NCBI GenBank assembly: GCA_016712625.1 | Contig: JADJQQ010000001.1 | Coordinates: forward strand, 434,001 to 498,000 | Direction of reading: 5' to 3' | Length of the DNA: 64,000 nt | From: Candidatus Competibacteraceae bacterium | GTDB taxonomy: Bacteria > Pseudomonadota > Gammaproteobacteria > Competibacterales > Competibacteraceae | Shown: one piece after another, positions 1 to 8,438 of the stretch | Numbering within the stretch: position 1 is the stretch's first letter | Layout of the letters: each line of letters opens with the position of its first letter | Position numbers and translations under genes: made by a program | The notes under the pieces: generated by a model | What the model was told of the DNA's origin: nothing | The model's database searches: none | Seen by the model: the letters and a program-made list of their open reading frames with translations, nothing else

Positions 1-1807
1 CCAGCAAACTGCCTTCCGGGCCGCTACCTTCCCCGGCGTGATACAGCGGGTCAATCCGTACCAATTGCCAAGCGCGGCCGTACAAAAACACATACCGCCG
101 CTCGCCGGCGACCACCACCGTGGCATTCATCCGCAACCCCGCCAATTCCGCCCATAAGGTGTTGCTTGGCCCTAATTCGCCTCGAACCAAGGTTTCCTGA
201 CCGTCCAATCCCAGCAGGTAGCCTTGGGCATAACCCCCTTCGATATAGCGCACCCGCACGGGCTTTTCCGCCTCGCCGGCCCGAAACAGCAAGCGGTGCT
301 CGGCGCGGGAATTAAGCCGCCAGCCATCGCGCGGGTGCCACGGCGACAGCGGATCGCTATGCACCGCCGCTTCCCGCCTCGCGCGGGCCTGCTCCCGCAA
401 CAGGCTGGCGAGCGCCGCCACCAGCACCACTTCGCGGGGGATCGGCGCGCCTCGCTCAAACAGGAAGTCACGCTCGCGCTCGATCAACTCTGTATCCAAA
501 TCGGCCCGGGCAAAGGCCGGCGAAGCCACCAGCCGCGATAAAAAATCGACGTTGTTCGCTACTCCAGCGATCCGATACCGCGCGAGCGCTTGCAGCATTC
601 GCGCCAGCGCCTGCTCTCGACTGGCGTCCCAGACAATCAGTTTCGCGATCATCGGGTCGTAGAACGGACTGATCTCAGCGCCCTCGTCCACGCCGGTGTC
701 CACTCGAACATGCAGGTTCTCAGCCGGCGGGACCAGGTGCGCCAATCGGCCGGTGGACGGCAAAAACCCCTTGGCCGGATCTTCAGCGTAAATCCGCGCC
801 TCCAATGCGTGGCCGTGAATCTGAAGCTGTTCTTGCCGCAGCGGCAGCGGCTCTCCAGATGCTACCCGCAATTGCCACTCGACCAGATCAAGGCCCGTGA
901 TCATTTCGGTGATGGGATGTTCGATTTGCAGCCGGGTGTTCATCTCCATGAAGTAGAAAACACCCTCCGAGCTGACAATGAATTCCACGGTGCCCGCGCC
1001 GACATAAGCGACCGCTTTAGCCGCCGCCACGGCGGCTTGACCCATTGCGTTGCGCCGTTCGCTCGTCATGCCCGGCGCTGGGGCTTCTTCCAGCACTTTT
1101 TGATGGCGGCGCTGCACCGAACAGTCCCGCTCGAACAAATGCAGGTAGCTACCATGAGCATCGCCAAAGATCTGAATTTCGATGTGGCGCGCCCGAATCA
1201 GGAATTTTTCCACCAGCACTCGCGCATCACCGAAGGCGGAGATCGCTTCACGCTGGCAGGCGGCGAGCGCGGATTCAAAATCTTCGGGCCGCTCCACCAC
1301 GCGCATCCCTTTGCCGCCACCCCCGGCACTGGCTTTAATCAGCACCGGATAGCCGATCCAGTCAGCCTGCTCCCGCAAAAAGTCCGGTGCTTGCTCATCG
1401 CCATGATAGCCCGGCGTCAACGGAAGACCTGCCTTGGCCATTAAAGCTTTGGCGGAATTCTTGGAGCCCATCGCGCGGATGGCGTCCGCCGGCGGGCCGA
1501 TGAACACCAAGCCGTTGGCGTTGCAAGCATCCGCCAACTCTGGATTTTCCGATAAAAATCCGCTACCGGGATGAACGGCCTGCGCGCCGGTTTGTTTGGC
1601 GGCGGCGATGATCTTGTCGATAATGAGATAACTTTCGCGCGGCGCGGCCCGTCCGATTAACACTGCTTCATCAGCCAACCGTACATGGCGGGCGCCCGCG
1701 TCCGCTTCTGAGTACACCGCCACGGTGGCGATACCCAGCCGGTGAGCAGTCTTGATGACGCGGCAGGCGATTTCGCCCCGATTCGCAACCAGAATTTTAT
1801 AAAACAT
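1..1807 (-). CDS. liuD: Methylcrotonyl-CoA carboxylase alpha (biotin carboxylase) subunit, 3' end outside window
   Basis: Biotin-dependent carboxylase subunit that carboxylates its biotin with ATP and bicarbonate and hands CO2 to the beta subunit. An open frame of 602 codons runs from the ATG at 1807 to the window edge without a stop. The N-terminus reads MFYKILVANRGEIACRVIKT, the standard biotin carboxylase opening. The Gly-rich ATP-grasp loop (KASAGGGG) lies near residue 160, and EMNTRLQIEHPITE, the carboxylase signature, lies near residue 290. The biotinyl domain with its MKM lysine is expected beyond position 1 and is not visible. The start overlaps the hydratase stop by 11 bp, so the two are probably coupled. 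Beta carboxylase, hydratase and isovaleryl-CoA dehydrogenase neighbours favour a 3-methylcrotonyl-CoA substrate over acetyl- or propionyl-CoA; that choice is inference from context. Confidence 0.9.
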   Translation of the reverse strand, partial: MFYKILVANRGEIACRVIKTAHRLGIATVAVYSEADAGARHVRLADEAVLIGRAAPRESYLIIDKIIAAAKQTGAQAVHPGSGFLSENPELADACNANGLVFIGPPADAIRAMGSKNSAKALMAKAGLPLTPGYHGDEQAPDFLREQADWIGYPVLIKASAGGGGKGMRVVERPEDFESALAACQREAISAFGDARVLVEKFLIRARHIEIQIFGDAHGSYLHLFERDCSVQRRHQKVLEEAPAPGMTSERRNAMGQAAVAAAKAVAYVGAGTVEFIVSSEGVFYFMEMNTRLQIEHPITEMITGLDLVEWQLRVASGEPLPLRQEQLQIHGHALEARIYAEDPAKGFLPSTGRLAHLVPPAENLHVRVDTGVDEGAEISPFYDPMIAKLIVWDASREQALARMLQALARYRIAGVANNVDFLSRLVASPAFARADLDTELIERERDFLFERGAPIPREVVLVAALASLLREQARARREAAVHSDPLSPWHPRDGWRLNSRAEHRLLFRAGEAEKPVRVRYIEGGYAQGYLLGLDGQETLVRGELGPSNTLWAELAGLRMNATVVVAGERRYVFLYGRAWQLVRIDPLYHAGEGSGPEGSLL

Positions 1808-2609
1808 GGGGAAATCCGGCGTTCAAACCGCCGATCCAAACCGGCTGTCGCCTCTCCAGAAAAGCGGCGAGTCCTTCCTTAGCTTCCGGCATGGCCCGCA
1901 AATCGGCGATACGTCGGGCGGTGTCTGCCACCAAGGCATCCGTCACCGGCCGGTCAGCCACCGCCCGGATCAACTCTTTCGAGGCTGCCTGCGCATCAGG
2001 GCCGCCTTGCAACAGCGCTTTGGCCAGTTCGGCAATCGTCGCGTCCAACCGCTCCAGCGCCACCACCTCATGCACCAGCCCAAGTTCCCAAGCGCGGGCC
2101 GCGGTCATTCGTTCGGCGGTCTGAAAATAACGATAAGCCTGCCGTTCGCCAATGGCGCGAATAACGTAGGGGCTGATGGTGGCGGGCGCGAGGCCAAGCT
2201 GGACTTCGGAGGTGGCAAACACCGCCACCGTGGCGGCGACGCATATATCGCACGCCGATGCCAGCCCAAGCCCGCCACCGAGCGCCGCTCCTTGCACGCG
2301 GGCAATGGTCGGTTTACGCAACTCGGCCAAGCGGCGCAACATCCAAGCCAGCCGCTCAGCATCCTGTCGATTTTCGGCTACCGAAGCCGTTCCAGCGGCT
2401 TTCATCCAGTTCAGGTCGGCCCCGGCGGAGAAGCTCTTGCCTCTGCCTGCCAGCACAACCACTCGAACTTGGCGATCGGCCTCTAGTTCGTCGCAAGCGG
2501 CGGTTAGCTCGGCAATCAATTGCGCATTGAACGCATTGTGAACCTCCGGACGATTCATCCACAGCGTGGCAGTCTCACCATCGCGCTGAATTTGAAGCAG
2601 TTGGTACAT
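1797..2609 (-). CDS. liuC: Methylglutaconyl-CoA hydratase (enoyl-CoA hydratase family)
   Basis: A 270-residue crotonase-fold protein expected to hydrate 3-methylglutaconyl-CoA to HMG-CoA in leucine breakdown. The CoA/oxyanion-hole segment GKSFSAGADLNWM and the second motif ALGGGLGLASACDICVA are both present. The start is the ATG at 2609, preceded on the minus strand by a strong GGAGGTG ribosome site; longer in-frame reading is only read-through of the upstream sequence. It sits 17 bp after the carboxylase beta gene, and its stop overlaps the alpha gene start by 11 bp. Crotonase paralogues are hard to tell apart by sequence, so the specific substrate comes from the operon. Confidence 0.88.
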   Translation of the reverse strand: MYQLLQIQRDGETATLWMNRPEVHNAFNAQLIAELTAACDELEADRQVRVVVLAGRGKSFSAGADLNWMKAAGTASVAENRQDAERLAWMLRRLAELRKPTIARVQGAALGGGLGLASACDICVAATVAVFATSEVQLGLAPATISPYVIRAIGERQAYRYFQTAERMTAARAWELGLVHEVVALERLDATIAELAKALLQGGPDAQAASKELIRAVADRPVTDALVADTARRIADLRAMPEAKEGLAAFLERRQPVWIGGLNAGFPHVL

Positions 2610-2626
2610 AACACCTCCGGGCGCGG

Positions 2627-4234
2627 TCACATCCTGAACAGGCCCAAACGGCTCTGGGGAATGGGCGCGTTCAAAGCCGCCGATAGCGACAGTCCGAGAA
2701 TCCGCCGGCTCTGGGCTGGATCGACCACGCCATCGTCCCATAGCCGGGCGGTGGCGTAATACGGATGGCCCTGTTCCTCATATTGTTGGCGGATGGGGGT
2801 CTTAAAGGCTTCCTCTTCCTCTTTGCTCCACTGGCCGCCTTCCGCCTCGATCCCGTCGCGGCGCACGGTCGCCAGCACGCTGGCCGCCTGCTCGCCGCCC
2901 ATCACCGAAATTCGGCTGTTGGGCCAGATCCACAGAAAGCGCGGCGAGTACGCCCGGCCACACATCCCGTAATTGCCCGCGCCGAAACTGCCGCCGACCA
3001 ACAGGGTAATTTTGGGCACTTGGACCGTGGAAACGGCAGTGACCATCTTGGCGCCATCCTTGGCGATGCCCCCATTTTCGTATTTCCGACCCACCATAAA
3101 CCCAGTGATATTTTGCATAAATAACAGAGGGATACCCCTTTGGCCGCACAATTCGATGAAATGCGCGCCCTTCTGGGCTGATTCGGAAAACAAAATGCCG
3201 TTGTTAGCAATGAGGCCGACGGGATAGCCGTACAGTTGCGCAAAGCCCGTCACCAAGGTGCTGCCGTAGCGGGCCTTGAATTCATCGAAGCGCGAACCGT
3301 CCACGATGCGGGCGACGATTTCCCGCACATCGTAGGGCTTGCGGGTGTCGGTGGGCAGGATGCCGTAGATTTCTTGCGGATCGTACAGCGGTTCCTCGCC
3401 GTGACCTAACGCCAATGCAATGGGCTTGATCCGGTTGAGATTGGCCAGAATCCGTCGCGCCAGATAAAGCGCATGGACATCGTTTTCCGCCAGATAGTCG
3501 GCTACGCCGGAAATGCGGGTATGGACATCGCCGCCGCCCAAATCCTCGGCGCTGACGACTTCGCCGGTGGCGGCTTTCACCAGCGGCGGGCCGCCGAGAA
3601 AAATGGTGCCCTGATTCTTGACGATGATGGTTTCATCGGACATGGCCGGCACGTAGGCGCCGCCGGCAGTGCAGGAACCCATCACCACCGCGATCTGGGC
3701 GATCCCTTTGGCCGACATGCTGGCCTGATTGTAAAAAATGCGCCCGAAGTGGTCGCGGTCGGGAAATACTTCGTCCTGTCGGGGCAGAAACGCCCCCCCG
3801 GAATCGACCAAATAAACACAGGGTAGATGATTCTGTTCGGCGATTTCCTGGGCGCGTAAATGTTTCTTCACCGTCATCGGATAATACGTGCCGCCTTTCA
3901 CCGTGGCGTCGTTGGCCACGATCATGCACTCGCCGCCCTGCACTCGGCCGATCCCGGTGATGATGCCCGCCGCCGGCGCGTCGTTGTCGTACAAACCATA
4001 AGCGGCTAATTGGCCAACTTCGAGAAAAGGCGTACCCGGATCAAGCAGATGATTGACCCGTTCGCGCGGCAGCAATTTGCCTCTGGCCATGTGCTTTTTA
4101 CGAGCCGCCTCACTGCCGCCCAGAGCGACTTTAGCCGCCTTGTCGCGCAAGTCGGCGACCAGCGCCCGCATGGCTTCGGCGTTGGCTTGAAATTCCGCCG
4201 AACGGGAATTGATCCGGGTTTTAAGGATGCTCAT
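2627..4234 (-). CDS. liuB: Methylcrotonyl-CoA carboxylase beta subunit (carboxyltransferase)
   Basis: Carboxyltransferase subunit, 535 residues, the usual MccB length. It moves CO2 from biotin to the acyl-CoA. The start at 4234 (MSILKTRINSRSAEF) overlaps the stop of the isovaleryl-CoA dehydrogenase gene by one base (TGATG), indicating translational coupling. Recognisable segments include the acyl-CoA binding stretch GSCTAGGAYVPAMSDE, the ADP/biotin-side motif GGSFGAGNYGMCGRAYSPRF, and MGGEQAASVLATV near the C-terminus. The GNYGMCGRAYSPRF wording is typical of MCC rather than propionyl-CoA carboxylase beta chains. It would form an alpha6beta6 complex in the cytoplasm with the product of the gene cut at the window edge. 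Confidence 0.93.
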   Translation of the reverse strand: MSILKTRINSRSAEFQANAEAMRALVADLRDKAAKVALGGSEAARKKHMARGKLLPRERVNHLLDPGTPFLEVGQLAAYGLYDNDAPAAGIITGIGRVQGGECMIVANDATVKGGTYYPMTVKKHLRAQEIAEQNHLPCVYLVDSGGAFLPRQDEVFPDRDHFGRIFYNQASMSAKGIAQIAVVMGSCTAGGAYVPAMSDETIIVKNQGTIFLGGPPLVKAATGEVVSAEDLGGGDVHTRISGVADYLAENDVHALYLARRILANLNRIKPIALALGHGEEPLYDPQEIYGILPTDTRKPYDVREIVARIVDGSRFDEFKARYGSTLVTGFAQLYGYPVGLIANNGILFSESAQKGAHFIELCGQRGIPLLFMQNITGFMVGRKYENGGIAKDGAKMVTAVSTVQVPKITLLVGGSFGAGNYGMCGRAYSPRFLWIWPNSRISVMGGEQAASVLATVRRDGIEAEGGQWSKEEEEAFKTPIRQQYEEQGHPYYATARLWDDGVVDPAQSRRILGLSLSAALNAPIPQSRLGLFRM

Positions 4235-5406
4235 CAGGCGCTCTCGGCGAACAGTTCCCGGCCGATCAGCATCCGGCGGATTTCCGAGGTGCCAGCCCCG
4301 ATTTCGTACAGCTTGGCATCGCGCCACAACCGGCCAGTGGGAAACTCATTGTTGTAACCGTTGCCGCCCAGGGCCTGAATGGCTTCACCAGCCATCCAGG
4401 TGGCTTTTTCGGCGGCGTACAAAATGGCGCCAGCGGCATCCTTGCGCAGTGCGCGGGCGTGATCCGAACGGTCACAGGACCGCGCCACGGCATAGACGTA
4501 GGCGCGACAGGCTTGCCACGTGGTGTACATATCAGCCAGCTTGCCCTGCATGAGTTGGAATTCACCGATGGGGGTGTCAAATTGCTTGCGGTCGTGCAGG
4601 AAGGGAACGACGACATCCATGCAGGCGGCCATGATGCCCAGCGGCCCGCCGGCCAACACGGTACGTTCGTAATCAAGGCCGGACATCAGCACCTTGACGC
4701 CGTTGCCCACCCCACCCAGCACGTTCTCCTCGGGCACTTCGCAGTCGTCGAAGAATAAGGGATAGGTGTTGGAACCCCGCATCCCCACCTTGTCCAAGTG
4801 GCTACCGTGACTGAAGCCTTTAAAGCCTTTTTCGACCAGAAAGGCGGTAATGCCGCGCGGCCCGGCTTTGGCGTCGGTCTTGGCGTAGATCACCAGGGTA
4901 TCGGCGTCACCGCCATTGGTGATCCACATCTTGCCGCCGTTGAGGATATATCGGTCGCCTTTTTTGTCGGCGCGTAATTTCATCGACACCACATCCGAAC
5001 CGGCATTGGCTTCCGTCATGGCCAGTGCGCCGACCTGCTCGCCCGATACCAGCTTGGGCAGATATTTGGCTTTCTGCGTGGCGTTGCCGTTGCGATGGAT
5101 TTGATTGACGCACAAGTTAGAATGCGCGCCATACGATAGCCCGACCGAAGCCGATGCTCTGGAAATCTCTTCCACCACCACCACATGGGCCAGATAGCCC
5201 ATGTTGACTCCGCCGTATTCCTCGCTGACGGTCAGGCCGATCAGGCCCAATTCGCCAAATTTCGGCCACAGATCGGCCGGAAATTTATTATCGCGATCAA
5301 TTTCCGCGGCGCGGGGAGCAATTTCCTTGCGGGCGAAGGCTTCCACCAAATCCCGCAACATATCCACAGTTTCCCCAAGGCCGAAATTCAAGCTGCAAAA
5401 CGACAT
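4234..5406 (-). CDS. liuA: Isovaleryl-CoA dehydrogenase
   Basis: FAD-dependent acyl-CoA dehydrogenase (390 residues) that oxidises isovaleryl-CoA to 3-methylcrotonyl-CoA, the step feeding the carboxylase encoded downstream. The start at 5406 (MSFCSLNFGLGETVDMLRD) has an AGGAGGTGA ribosome site directly upstream; 17 further in-frame codons upstream are not needed. The family signatures AMTEANAGSDVVSMK and QALGGNGYNNEFPTGRLWRDAKLYEIGAGTSEI are visible; the final TSEIRRMLIGRELF is the usual ACAD ending. It is the first gene of the leftward liu operon and faces the TetR gene across a 257-bp divergent promoter region. Confidence 0.94.
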   Translation of the reverse strand: MSFCSLNFGLGETVDMLRDLVEAFARKEIAPRAAEIDRDNKFPADLWPKFGELGLIGLTVSEEYGGVNMGYLAHVVVVEEISRASASVGLSYGAHSNLCVNQIHRNGNATQKAKYLPKLVSGEQVGALAMTEANAGSDVVSMKLRADKKGDRYILNGGKMWITNGGDADTLVIYAKTDAKAGPRGITAFLVEKGFKGFSHGSHLDKVGMRGSNTYPLFFDDCEVPEENVLGGVGNGVKVLMSGLDYERTVLAGGPLGIMAACMDVVVPFLHDRKQFDTPIGEFQLMQGKLADMYTTWQACRAYVYAVARSCDRSDHARALRKDAAGAILYAAEKATWMAGEAIQALGGNGYNNEFPTGRLWRDAKLYEIGAGTSEIRRMLIGRELFAESA

Positions 5407-5663
5407 GTCACCTCCTAAGCGATTAAGATTCCCTAGGTGTCTTCGCACCCTCGGCACTGGATTTTCTGGACGGTTGCTCCGCTTAAACTGGGATTTGCAG
5501 CGACGAATAGGCGGCTTGCGTCACTGGCCTCAGGCTCTTAAATTTCTGCTACAACCGCATAAAATAACTAAATTATTTTTACAGCATAGCAGAACTGACT
5601 AAAAAATTGAATATAAATTCATTAATTGATAATAAAATCATTCAATGAGGATAAAATCACTCC
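5407..5663. promoter_or_regulatory. Divergent promoter region between liu operon and TetR gene
   Basis: A 257-bp spacer, AT-rich in its right half, that must hold the promoters for the leftward liu operon and the rightward regulator. An 18-bp direct repeat with 16 matches, 5632-5649 and 5651-5668, has a 19-bp period and runs into the TetR start codon. ATTGAAT at 5606-5612 is mirrored by ATTCAAT at 5640-5646. No clear consensus -35/-10 pair was recognised. The repeats are plausible operator material for the adjacent TetR protein, but nothing here proves binding. Confidence 0.5.
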
Positions 5664-6275
5664 ATGAGCTACCGACGTTCACCCTTAATGGAAGAAAGAC
5701 TGGCCAACAATCGGGAGCGGATTCTGTTGGCCACGCGCAAACTGGTCTCGGAAGGGGGTTTCCGGGAAGCGCAGATCTCGGCGGTCGCGACCGTCGCTGG
5801 CATATCCACTGGCATGATCTATCGTTACTTTCCTTCGAAAGCGGACTTGTTTGTGGAGGTTTTAGGCGCGGCGGTCGATCAGGAAATCAAAATTCTGACT
5901 CAAGCGGCGGCTGGCCACGAACCGGCGGGCGAGCGCTTGGGAAAAACGGTGACTTGTTTTGTGCGCCGTGCCTTGAAAGGGCCGAATCTGGCTTATGCGT
6001 TTATTGCGGAGCCGGTTGATCCGGAAGTAGACACGGCCCGCCTTCGGTGTCGAAAAAAATTTGGCGATGTTTTCAAAGCGATTTTGGTGGAGGGCATGCA
6101 GAAGGGCGAATTGCCGGAGCAGGACCCCGACGCCAGCGCGGCCTGCATTGTGGGCGCTTTTACCGAGGCGCTGGTGGGGCCCATCGGACCAACGACCCGA
6201 AATACGCAGGATAAAGAACGATTGGTCGCTTCGATCCAGAGCTTCTGCATACGAGCGGTCGGCGGCGCGCCTTGA
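5664..6275 (+). CDS. TetR/AcrR-family transcriptional regulator
   Basis: A 203-residue TetR-type repressor. The N-terminal helix-turn-helix is clear at about residues 17-62: ERILLATRKLVSEGGF, then ISAVATVAGISTGMIYRYFP, ending in the conserved FPSKADLF. The rest would be the ligand-binding, dimerising helical domain. The start is the ATG at 5664; a GAGG 14 bp upstream is a loosely placed ribosome site, and an in-frame TTG-type extension is less likely. Its position opposite liuA suggests it represses the leucine/isovalerate operon and itself, perhaps released by an acyl-CoA. LiuR in pseudomonads is a MerR protein, so this would be a different regulator for the same pathway (inference). Confidence 0.9.
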   Translation: MSYRRSPLMEERLANNRERILLATRKLVSEGGFREAQISAVATVAGISTGMIYRYFPSKADLFVEVLGAAVDQEIKILTQAAAGHEPAGERLGKTVTCFVRRALKGPNLAYAFIAEPVDPEVDTARLRCRKKFGDVFKAILVEGMQKGELPEQDPDASAACIVGAFTEALVGPIGPTTRNTQDKERLVASIQSFCIRAVGGAP

Positions 6276-6542
6276 AATGATGAGGTTAGCCGCTTAAAGC
6301 ATTCAGAATAAATGAGCTGGCTTTCCGCCGCGCAACATCGCGCTGAAATTTTTCATCTAAAAATCGGCCTATTATAAAAAATTAAATAATTTCAAATAGT
6401 TAATTTATTCTACTCTAAAATCCAAGTCATTGATTTTACATTACTCGGCTTTTATTATGGTGCAGCGCATCATCGCTTGCGCCAAGGATCGAGCCGCAAT
6501 CGGCCATCCTTCAAAATTACAATAACTAAAGAGAACAAAACG
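6276..6542. other. Intergenic region upstream of kup
   Basis: A 267-bp AT-rich spacer between the TetR gene and kup. It presumably carries the kup promoter. I see no palindromic operator, no riboswitch-like fold and no credible small gene; c-di-AMP or K+-type riboswitch motifs were not recognised. Confidence 0.4.
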
Positions 6543-8417
6543 ATGTCCGGGAATGAGCATAATGGCCGTTCGACGGCTTTGATTATCGGCGCTATCGGCG
6601 TTGTTTTCGGGGATATTGGCACCAGTCCGCTTTACGCTCTCAAGGAAACTTTCGCCGGACACCATCCGATACCGGTCGAGCCGGAAAGCATCCTTGGCGT
6701 TTTATCGCTGATCTTCTGGACCATCATGGCGTTGGTGACGCTGAAATATGTCGCCATCATCATGCGCGCCGACAACCGGGGCGAAGGCGGCAGCTTGGCC
6801 TTGCTGGCCCGCGTCACCGAATTGACCAAGAATTCACCGGCCACCTGGTTTGTCACCATGCTCGGCATCTTCGCCGCCGCCCTGTTTTATGGTGACAGCA
6901 TGATCACGCCGGCCATTTCGGTGCTGAGCGCGGTGGAGGGACTCAATGTTGTCGCGCCAGGACTCAAGGAGTATATCCTGCCGATCACAGCCATCGTCTT
7001 AACCGGCCTGTTCTCAATCCAGAAACATGGCACCGCCGCTGTCGGCCGCTTCTTCGGGCCGATCATGTGCGCTTGGTTCGCCGTACTCGGCCTGCTCGGC
7101 ATTCTCAGTATCTGGCAAGCGCCAGGGGTATTAGTGGCGCTCGACCCGTTCCACGCGCTGGCGTTTCTGGCGCGTCATCCTTGGGAAAGCTTCCTTGCGC
7201 TCGGCGCGATCGTCTTGGCGGTGACGGGTGGCGAGGCGCTTTACACCGACATGGGCCATTTCGGTAAATTCCCGATCCGCGCCGGCTGGTTCGGGTTCGT
7301 ACTGCCGGCGCTGGTCTTGAATGACTACGGTCAGGGTGCTTTGCTGCTCAAGGATCCCGCCGCCATCCAGAACCCCTTCTACCTGCTGGCGCCCGACTGG
7401 GCTTTGATTCCGATGCTGGCGCTGGCCACCGCGGCGACCGTCATCGCTTCGCAGGCCGTCATTTCAGGGGCGTTCTCGGTGGCCCGCCAAGCCGTGCAAC
7501 TGGGCTATCTGCCCCGGATGAAGATCGTCCATACCTCCCATATGGAGGCGGGACAAATTTATGTGCCCTTTACCAACTGGACGTTGTATGTCGCCGTGAT
7601 GGCGCTGGTGTTCGGTTTCCAATCGTCCAGCAACCTTGCGGCGGCGTATGGCATCGCCGTGACCGGCACCATGATGATCGACACCATTCTGGTCTCCTTC
7701 GTCATCTTCTTGGCGTGGCGCTGGAATCCCTGGTTGGCCGCGCCCCTGCTCCTCGCTCTGCTGCTGATCGATCTGGCCTTCTTTTCGGCCAACGCGATCA
7801 AGTTATTGCAAGGCGGCTGGTTCCCCATCGTCATCGCGCTTGCCTCCTTCACTACGCTCACCACTTGGCGGCGCGGCCGGCAATTATTGTTCAAGGAGAT
7901 GGGCAATCTGACCATGCCGCTCGATCAATTTATCAAATCGCTCGAAAGCCGGTCGCTAAAGCGGATCAGCGGCACCGCGGTTTATCTCACGAGCCGACCC
8001 GAAGGCGCGCCGTCGGCGCTGCTGCACAATATCAAGCATAACGAAGTGCTGCATGCCCGCAGCATCTTCGTGACCGTGGTTACCGCTGAAGTACCGACGG
8101 TCACCGATGCGGATCGCATTGAAACTACCGACCTTGGTCAAAGTTTCTACCGGGTTTTCGTGCGTTACGGCTTCATGGAGCAACCGGATATTCCCAGAGC
8201 CTTGGAGCTGTGCGGCGAGAAAGGCTTGGGCTTCGATCTGGAAAAAACCTCGTTCTTCCTCAGTCGAGAGGTGGTTGTGCCGAAACTGGCTCCACCAATG
8301 ATGCTGTGGCGCGAACTGTATTTCATCTGGATGCTGCGCAACGCGCAAAGCGCCACCGATTTTTTCCGCATTCCCACCAATCGGGTCGTTGAATTGGGGA
8401 CGCTGGTTGAAATTTGA
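6543..8417 (+). CDS. kup: Low-affinity potassium transporter Kup
   Basis: KUP/HAK/KT family K+:H+ symporter of the inner membrane, 624 residues, matching the E. coli length of 622. The start at 6543 (MSGNEHNGRSTALIIGAIGVVFGDIGTSPLYALKE) is chosen because the family motif GDIGTSPLYALKE follows at about residue 24; the open frame extends upstream without need. About 12 hydrophobic segments fill residues 12-470, including ALFYGDSMITPAISVLSAVEG and the VTGGEALYTDMGHFG motif. A cytosolic C-terminal domain follows, ending in a typical FRIPTNRVVELGTLVEI. Monocistronic by spacing, and convergent with lysS. Confidence 0.96.
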   Translation: MSGNEHNGRSTALIIGAIGVVFGDIGTSPLYALKETFAGHHPIPVEPESILGVLSLIFWTIMALVTLKYVAIIMRADNRGEGGSLALLARVTELTKNSPATWFVTMLGIFAAALFYGDSMITPAISVLSAVEGLNVVAPGLKEYILPITAIVLTGLFSIQKHGTAAVGRFFGPIMCAWFAVLGLLGILSIWQAPGVLVALDPFHALAFLARHPWESFLALGAIVLAVTGGEALYTDMGHFGKFPIRAGWFGFVLPALVLNDYGQGALLLKDPAAIQNPFYLLAPDWALIPMLALATAATVIASQAVISGAFSVARQAVQLGYLPRMKIVHTSHMEAGQIYVPFTNWTLYVAVMALVFGFQSSSNLAAAYGIAVTGTMMIDTILVSFVIFLAWRWNPWLAAPLLLALLLIDLAFFSANAIKLLQGGWFPIVIALASFTTLTTWRRGRQLLFKEMGNLTMPLDQFIKSLESRSLKRISGTAVYLTSRPEGAPSALLHNIKHNEVLHARSIFVTVVTAEVPTVTDADRIETTDLGQSFYRVFVRYGFMEQPDIPRALELCGEKGLGFDLEKTSFFLSREVVVPKLAPPMMLWRELYFIWMLRNAQSATDFFRIPTNRVVELGTLVEI

Positions 8418-8438
8418 TGCATGAGCTTGAGCAGTTTG

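Noticed and set aside
590..1444. Long plus-strand open frame of 284 codons
   Set aside because: It is the mirror of the biotin carboxylase gene, with no recognisable protein features.
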